44,304 bases of DNA, from NCBI RefSeq assembly GCF_030129945.1, contig NZ_JARRAF010000037.1, positions 1 through 44,304 of the forward strand, given 5' to 3'. Position numbers and translations under genes: made by a program. The notes under the pieces are model-generated. The model searched no databases. It was not told where the DNA came from and saw nothing but the letters and a program-made list of their open reading frames with translations. This DNA comes from Parachitinimonas caeni. GTDB taxonomy: Bacteria > Pseudomonadota > Gammaproteobacteria > Burkholderiales > Chitinimonadaceae. Shown in pieces: positions 40,446 to 44,304 of the stretch (position 1 is the first letter of the stretch; every line of letters starts with the position of its first letter).

Positions 40446-40593
40446 CGTGGCGCGGATAATGGCGAGCAAAGCCGGTGATTGTAGGCGATGCCCGCCATGA
40501 CCGCACCAGACCGGTCAGGAAGGGTTGGCAGGGTTCAGCGCTGTTGCCCCTTTATTCCCGGCCGGACACCAAACGTCAGCGGTGCCTAGGCGC

Positions 40594-40762
40594 CTAGCAG
40601 CCTGTCGGATTTTCGATGCGCGGGCGGAATTCGCGGGTTGAACAGTCTATTTTTGCTGGATTTTTCGTTGCATAGGCTCACTATGCGCCTCAAAAACCAG
40701 CAAAACGGGTCTCGTTCTCCCGCGTTTCCACCTCCGCGCCCGAAAGTCCGACAGGCTGCTAG
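40594..40762. repeat. MITE-like palindromic element (169 bases)
   Basis: The ends ctagcagcctgtcggattttcg (40594-40615) and the complement of 40741-40762 form a 22-base terminal inverted repeat with one mismatch. Inner arms also pair (ttttgctgg with ccagcaaaa; gcatag with ctatgc), so the whole element can fold into one long hairpin. It encodes nothing. I recall similar ends in other betaproteobacterial genomes, which needs a search to confirm. The right arm supplies the stop codon (TAG, 40761-40759) of the RNA ligase gene. Confidence 0.75.
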
Positions 40763-41811
40763 CGATCCCCGTGCTTCAGCAGATAGCTGTTGGAGATCGC
40801 CTTGAACGAGAAGCTACCATCCAGTTGTTTGAATACCACCCCTTCCCGCGAGGTGGCTGGGTTGAGCGATGGTCCTTCTGCATAAGCGAGCACTTGCGCC
40901 AATTGCCCGCCAAAGCGCCGCAAAGTGGTGAGTTCCAGGATTGGAACTAGCTGTATGGTTGCCCCGAGAGCCCGTAGCTGGTCAACGACAGCCAGCCGTT
41001 CCACCGGACCAAGGTAACTGCCCCGGTCGATATCGAAAATGTCGAACAGATAAAACGCCTTGCCCTGAAGCTTCTCGGGGTTGCCCTGGATACCGGTACC
41101 AACGATTTCTCCTTGTAGTGCCAGACTGCGGCCAAGGGCTGTCAAAGCTTCGGTCAGTCTATCTTGCCGGGCGACCTGCCACAGGCTGTTGCTGGGGGTT
41201 TCCTTCAACCACCAGTTGCGACCACACACCCCGCTGACACCTTCGTGGTGGAACACCGTCATGCTTGATCCATCCAGCTTCACGGTGACTTCAAAAACCT
41301 CATCAGCTCGGCTGCTTAGCACGTCGGGCAGGTTCTGGATGCGCTCCTGATCCGTCTTACGGATGAAGGCGGGAAATGCGCCTTCAACCTCGCCCCCCAG
41401 TTCGGCAGGGATTGGTGCTTCCCACTTTTCAATACCCAGCAGATCGGCGAAGTCCTGCTCACGTAGGCGGATATCGCTCAGGCCGTCCAGCCTGGCGGAA
41501 ATTTCAGGAAAGTCTGCCAGCGGCAAGATCAAGCCCTGCGACAGCTGCCCCCGCAGCTTGATGGTACGTAGCCGAATGCCTTCCTTCTCGTTCCATCGCA
41601 CCTTGTTTTTGGCCAGAAAGGCATAACGTGGATCTGCCAGGGGCAGGAAGGCGTCGATTTCGAAGAACACACAGCGTTCACCCGGTTGAAATTCCCCTTT
41701 CTTGATGACGACCGTCCAGCCTTCAACGGTGGCGCACTCAATCGCATCTGCACCGGGAATAGGCTGGATGGCATCGACTTTTCTTACAGTTACCAGTTTT
41801 CTCATTTTCAT
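40759..41811 (-). CDS. Rnl5-type ATP-dependent RNA ligase
   Basis: The protein has 350 residues. The nucleotidyltransferase motif I is KLDGSS with Lys178 as the adenylation site. Motif IV is EGVVFK (323-328) and motif V lies in FKAISN (Lys337). An N-terminal OB-fold-like domain (residues 1-100, RKLVTVRKVDAIQPIPGADAIECATVEGW...) precedes the catalytic domain, which is the order of the Deinococcus DraRnl/Rnl5 family that seals nicked RNA in RNA or RNA/DNA duplexes. Its stop codon lies inside the palindromic element at 40594-40762, so a few native C-terminal residues may have been replaced. A broken HisRS-like gene precedes it on the same strand. Confidence 0.9.
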   Translation of the reverse strand: MKMRKLVTVRKVDAIQPIPGADAIECATVEGWTVVIKKGEFQPGERCVFFEIDAFLPLADPRYAFLAKNKVRWNEKEGIRLRTIKLRGQLSQGLILPLADFPEISARLDGLSDIRLREQDFADLLGIEKWEAPIPAELGGEVEGAFPAFIRKTDQERIQNLPDVLSSRADEVFEVTVKLDGSSMTVFHHEGVSGVCGRNWWLKETPSNSLWQVARQDRLTEALTALGRSLALQGEIVGTGIQGNPEKLQGKAFYLFDIFDIDRGSYLGPVERLAVVDQLRALGATIQLVPILELTTLRRFGGQLAQVLAYAEGPSLNPATSREGVVFKQLDGSFSFKAISNSYLLKHGDR

Positions 41812-41919
41812 ACTTTCAAGATCGGCCGCATCGCCTCATCGACCTGCCGACCTCATGGAGCACCGATGCGTTATTCCGGTGTAATGTGATCCGGGTGTGC
41901 GTCATCAGTGCCGTGGTTG

Positions 41920-41951
41920 GCAACCGGCACTCCCCCACTTGTGCCGGTTGC
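41920..41951. other. Perfect 11-base stem-loop upstream of the RNA ligase gene
   Basis: gcaaccggcac (41920-41930) pairs with gtgccggttgc (41941-41951), with a ten-base loop. It has no T run. It lies between the repeat element and the RNA ligase start, roughly 110 bases upstream of that gene, and may be part of its leader or of a repeat. Confidence 0.5.
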
Positions 41952-41980
41952 AATCGCTGGGTAACCCAGTACTTTCAGTC

Positions 41981-42247
41981 AGGTTCTGCTGACGTGAAGT
42001 TTGCAGTCGCGCCGGGCCGAGTTTGGCTTAGGGCGATACCTGCCAGGGTGACCGTGGAGGGTAAGGGGCGGAAGCCCCAACCACTCCGCATGGCATCCTC
42101 CTTGTGGAGACGCCGGGTTTCACAGGAAAACGGTCCGGCTTTGCGTTGCCGAACGCTTGCACCGAATGACTATGCGACGCGCTCCACGCCTTGCTCCTCG
42201 CTGTTTTCTGGAGAAACGCGATCTGCAAATCTCACATCAACAGAGCC
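41981..42247 (+). repeat. MITE-like dispersed repeat, copy B (complete)
   Basis: The element is about 267 bases long. The left end (ggttctgctgacgtga, then gtttgcagtcgcgcc) and the inverted right end (ggctctgttgatgtgagatt, then tgcagatcgcg) are imperfect terminal inverted repeats of about 32 bases. The left end also matches the left arm of 4604-4681, and the interior and right end match 1-228. It carries no transposase gene. On the minus strand it interrupts a HisRS-like gene shortly after its GIGLERLALAL motif, so it has probably inserted there or replaced the 3' end. Confidence 0.7.
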
Positions 42248-42869
42248 TAGCGCCAAGGCGAGTCGCTCCAGACCAATTCCGAAACCCGCTCCTTCCGCAT
42301 AGGCGCCGCCACCCACAACCTGCTTCTGAGCACCGAGCTGCGGGCAGCTGAATTCAAATCCATTTCCTTCAAGGTAGTAGCTCAAGCCGCGCTGGGCGCG
42401 GGCATCCAGCTCGTAGCGCAGCCCTAGGGAGTCGAGAAATCCCTGACACAGCTGCAGACTTAACGCCTTGGCAGCGGCGGGATCTGCGCTCAGACACTCG
42501 AACCCGAGCTGTGTGAACTCGCGATACCGTCCCGCTTGCGGCCGCTCGTAGCGGTAACAACGTGCGATATAGAAAAATAATCTGGGCTGATTACCCGGTC
42601 GCCACTGTGCGGCCATTTCCTGGAAGATCGCGGTGGCTTCAGGAATCAGGCAGCAAGGACGCCCCTTCTTGTCGGGGAAGGCCCACATCTGGCCGATAAC
42701 CTCACTACCCCCTGCTTTGGCGATAAACGTATCTTGTTGCCACAGAGCCGGCAGAATGACTTCTTCGGCACCCGCTTCAATGAAGCCAGCTCCTGAAGCG
42801 ATTTTCGATGGCTCGTAATGCAGCGGCTTCCTGTCCCATTGTGATACGTGTTCCTCGCACCATACTCAT
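42170..42869 (-). pseudogene. HisRS-like gene, frameshifted and 3'-truncated by a repeat
   Basis: Translation from ATG 42869 (AAAGGA upstream) gives MSMVRGTRITMGQEAAALRA and continues IENRFRS, a HisRS-like N terminus, but meets a stop within ten more bases or so. The frame one base over continues as KIASGAGFIEAGAEEVILPALW, then MWAFPDKKGRPCC, CYRYERPQAGRYREFTQ (motif 2), RGLSYY and GFGIGLERL (motif 3). A single-base insertion near 42795-42815 explains this. After the last motif the frame runs into the repeat (from 42247 down) and ends at 42170, so no anticodon-binding domain follows. Sequence before the shift would be a class II HisRS catalytic core or HisZ-like paralogue. It is probably inactive, unless the shift is a sequencing error. 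Confidence 0.75.
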
Positions 42870-42916
42870 GTGATGTCCTTTCAAATGGATGCGCCAATTG
42901 GCAGCAGAAAATAAAA

Positions 42917-42935
42917 AAGGCGCCGTTGGCGCCTT
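42917..42935 (-). terminator. Rho-independent terminator
   Basis: aaggcgcc (42917-42924) pairs with ggcgcctt (42928-42935) across a three-base loop. On the minus strand it is followed by ttttttatttt, so it ends transcription coming from the TPR gene before the HisRS-like gene. Confidence 0.8.
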
Positions 42936-43160
42936 GGTTTTGCTGACTTGCTTTGCGGTATTGCGATCAAATACTGGGTTATCTGATTCTCTCTACGGCA
43001 AGGCTACGGACGCGCAAAACCCCGACGCCATCTTGCTGGCAATGATGATGCGCTAAGCGGAATGAGGGGGTGTTTTGCAGGTCCATGTTTTCGAGCATGC
43101 CACAGCCCATTTGTTGCTGGCAAATCCTGTGCCGGGGCGGCTGTCTGTTTGTTGTCATTT
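42936..43160. other. Intergenic stretch after the TPR gene
   Basis: About 225 bases lie between the TPR gene stop and the terminator at 42917-42935. The open frames here are short and unlike known proteins, so I support none of them. It may simply be a long 3' untranslated region. Confidence 0.4.
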
Positions 43161-44304
43161 TTACCGGCTTGCCTCGGCCAATAGCTGATTGGCCAATTGC
43201 CTTTCCTGGGCAATGGTTGCCCGGCTATCTTTATTCAGTTCCCTGGCGGCTTCTTCAAGCAACTGGCGGGCAACCTTCTTGTCGCCGGTATAGAACGCCA
43301 GTCGGCCGTGCTGATATTTGAGATAGGCATCCCAAAGTTTGTCGGGCCGAATCGAATTAAGGGTTGCCACCTTCAGACCCGCTAGCAACTTTTCTACGCC
43401 TTCGGTTTTTTTCATGTCCAGCAGGGTGCCTGCGAGATGGAATTTGATCGACTGCACAATCGCGTGATCTTCCGGCAAGGTGGTGCGGGCATCGGCAAGC
43501 ACGGCAATCAGCAGTGGATGGGCTTTCTCCGGCTGGCCAGCGCTCTTGTAGGCCCGTGCGGCATTATTCCGGTACACCAGCGCTTGCGAGACGATGGCGC
43601 CATTGGCCTTGGTGGCGATTTGCGCGGCGCGTAGATAGATTCCGGCAGCGACCTCCCAATCGGCGCTGCTGAAATGGGCATTCGCAACCCGGGTCAGCGC
43701 CTTGGCATAAGCCATCGTGTTTTCACCCACGGCTTGTTGCACGCAGTCGGTGGCAGATTGCGCCTCGGCAATCGCCTCCTTCAACTTGAACTGGATGGTG
43801 AGGATCTCGGCATGGCCCTGTATTGCCTGGCAATGCAGGAAATGGACTTTCCCATAGCGTTTTTCAGAGCTTTGCTTGAGGGCGATGAACTGCTTTTCAG
43901 CGGTTGGAAGGTCGCGCAGTGCCAGGTATGAATACGCCAACGCGTATCGGGCCTGCTCGCGCAATTGCGGGCTGGGACTCGGCGTTGCCTCCAGAATCTC
44001 CAGCGCTTTGGCTTCGCTGCGTTTGACGTCCTGCCAGCGATACTCGCTATAAGCGACCTGTCCAACAACATGCCAATAGTGCGCGAGCGCTTCGGAAGGC
44101 AAGGCGTTTTTCAACCAGACGGAACGTTCGACCTCAGCCAGCTGCTGCTTGGCCTCAGGAAGCCGGGTCAAGGCGCGTAGGCTATCGGCCTTGAGGATCT
44201 GGATATGCGCCTTCTGCTGCAGATCGGGATTGGCCACCTTGGTCAGCGCCGTCAGTGCCTTGTCGCCCTCGGCCAGCGAAGCGCGATGCTCGCCCAGGCT
44301 GTTG
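43161..44304 (-). CDS. TPR-repeat protein, N terminus outside window
   Basis: The reading frame stays open to the window edge (it continues upstream of a GTG at 44237 as NSLGEHRASLAEGDKALTALTK), so only the last 380 or so residues are seen. The whole visible part is helical with tetratricopeptide-like repeats, for example QARYALAYSYLALRDLPTAEKQFIALKQ and ALTRVANAHFSSADWEVAAGIYLRAAQIA. Such domains often form the C-terminal half of signalling ATPases, kinases or winged-helix regulators, but the N-terminal domain that would decide this is missing. A terminator lies downstream. Confidence 0.7.
   Translation of the reverse strand, partial: NSLGEHRASLAEGDKALTALTKVANPDLQQKAHIQILKADSLRALTRLPEAKQQLAEVERSVWLKNALPSEALAHYWHVVGQVAYSEYRWQDVKRSEAKALEILEATPSPSPQLREQARYALAYSYLALRDLPTAEKQFIALKQSSEKRYGKVHFLHCQAIQGHAEILTIQFKLKEAIAEAQSATDCVQQAVGENTMAYAKALTRVANAHFSSADWEVAAGIYLRAAQIATKANGAIVSQALVYRNNAARAYKSAGQPEKAHPLLIAVLADARTTLPEDHAIVQSIKFHLAGTLLDMKKTEGVEKLLAGLKVATLNSIRPDKLWDAYLKYQHGRLAFYTGDKKVARQLLEEAARELNKDSRATIAQERQLANQLLAEASR

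Noticed and set aside
39063-40478. 471-codon plus-strand open frame opposite the GT41 gene
   Set aside because: It mirrors the TPR/GT41 coding sequence and shows no domain pattern of its own. Long antisense frames are common at this GC content.
41920-41951. Stem-loop considered as a terminator
   Set aside because: There is no T run on either side, so it is listed only as a structured element.
42646-42897. 83-codon minus-strand open frame before the HisRS-like core
   Set aside because: It is in the third frame. The HisRS-like residues are found in the other two frames instead.

Overview
The window is a chromosomal segment of a motile, GC-rich Gram-negative bacterium. The run fliC-flaG-fliD-fliS-fliT followed by a DUF2802 gene, a FliK-like gene and an FlhB-C-terminal-like gene, together with the sigma-28 flagellin promoter, suggests a betaproteobacterium, probably of the Neisseriales/Chitinibacter-Chromobacterium type. 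That placement is inferred from gene content; no rRNA gene or other phylogenetic marker was available to confirm it.

Layout. 1-7900: a mobile-element copy, a secreted CYTH-like protein, a divergent TldD/PmbA protease pair, a compact endonuclease V, an orphan FliH/SctL-like protein, a DUF4291 protein and a metallophosphoesterase. 7989-18754: two tandem exported SH3-like paralogues, then an ATP-grasp enzyme, pseudaminic acid synthase, a methyltransferase and a 1588-residue fusion of glycosyltransferase and methyltransferase modules. This looks like a surface or flagellin glycosylation locus. 18795-21395: an AT-rich island holding a 59-codon peptide gene with a double-glycine-type leader, a MoeB/ThiF-like adenylating enzyme, a GNAT acetyltransferase and, on the other strand, a small membrane protein. 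21396-24605: two NTF2-like proteins and an Old Yellow Enzyme facing a LysR regulator. 24884-26335: three small plus-strand genes separated by attC-like sites, which looks like an integron cassette remnant without integrase. 26350-29807: a serine-hydrolase lipoprotein and a two-component system. 29836-36929: the late flagellar block. 36940-44304: a beta-hydroxyacid dehydrogenase, an exported protein with a Thr-Ser repeat tail, a TPR/GT41 (O-GlcNAc-transferase-like) enzyme, an Rnl5-type RNA ligase, a broken HisRS-like gene and a partial TPR protein.

How the genes may work together. The PseI cluster, the multi-GT protein and the GT41 enzyme lie on either side of flagellin and are natural candidates for flagellin glycosylation. 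The most interesting candidate for an undescribed system is the AT-rich peptide-ThiF-GNAT operon. It resembles a ribosomally made, modified peptide pathway. Its gene logic recalls microcin C (MccA precursor, MccB E1-like adenylase, MccE-type acetyltransferase), but the leader is of a different type and the adenylase is MoeB-sized with no extra N-terminal domain.

Two families of short, palindrome-ended, non-autonomous repeats are present. One family (copies at 1-228, 4604-4681 and 41981-42247, plus a half copy at 1207-1242) has cut off the 3' end of the HisRS-like gene. The other (40594-40762) supplies the stop codon of the RNA ligase gene.
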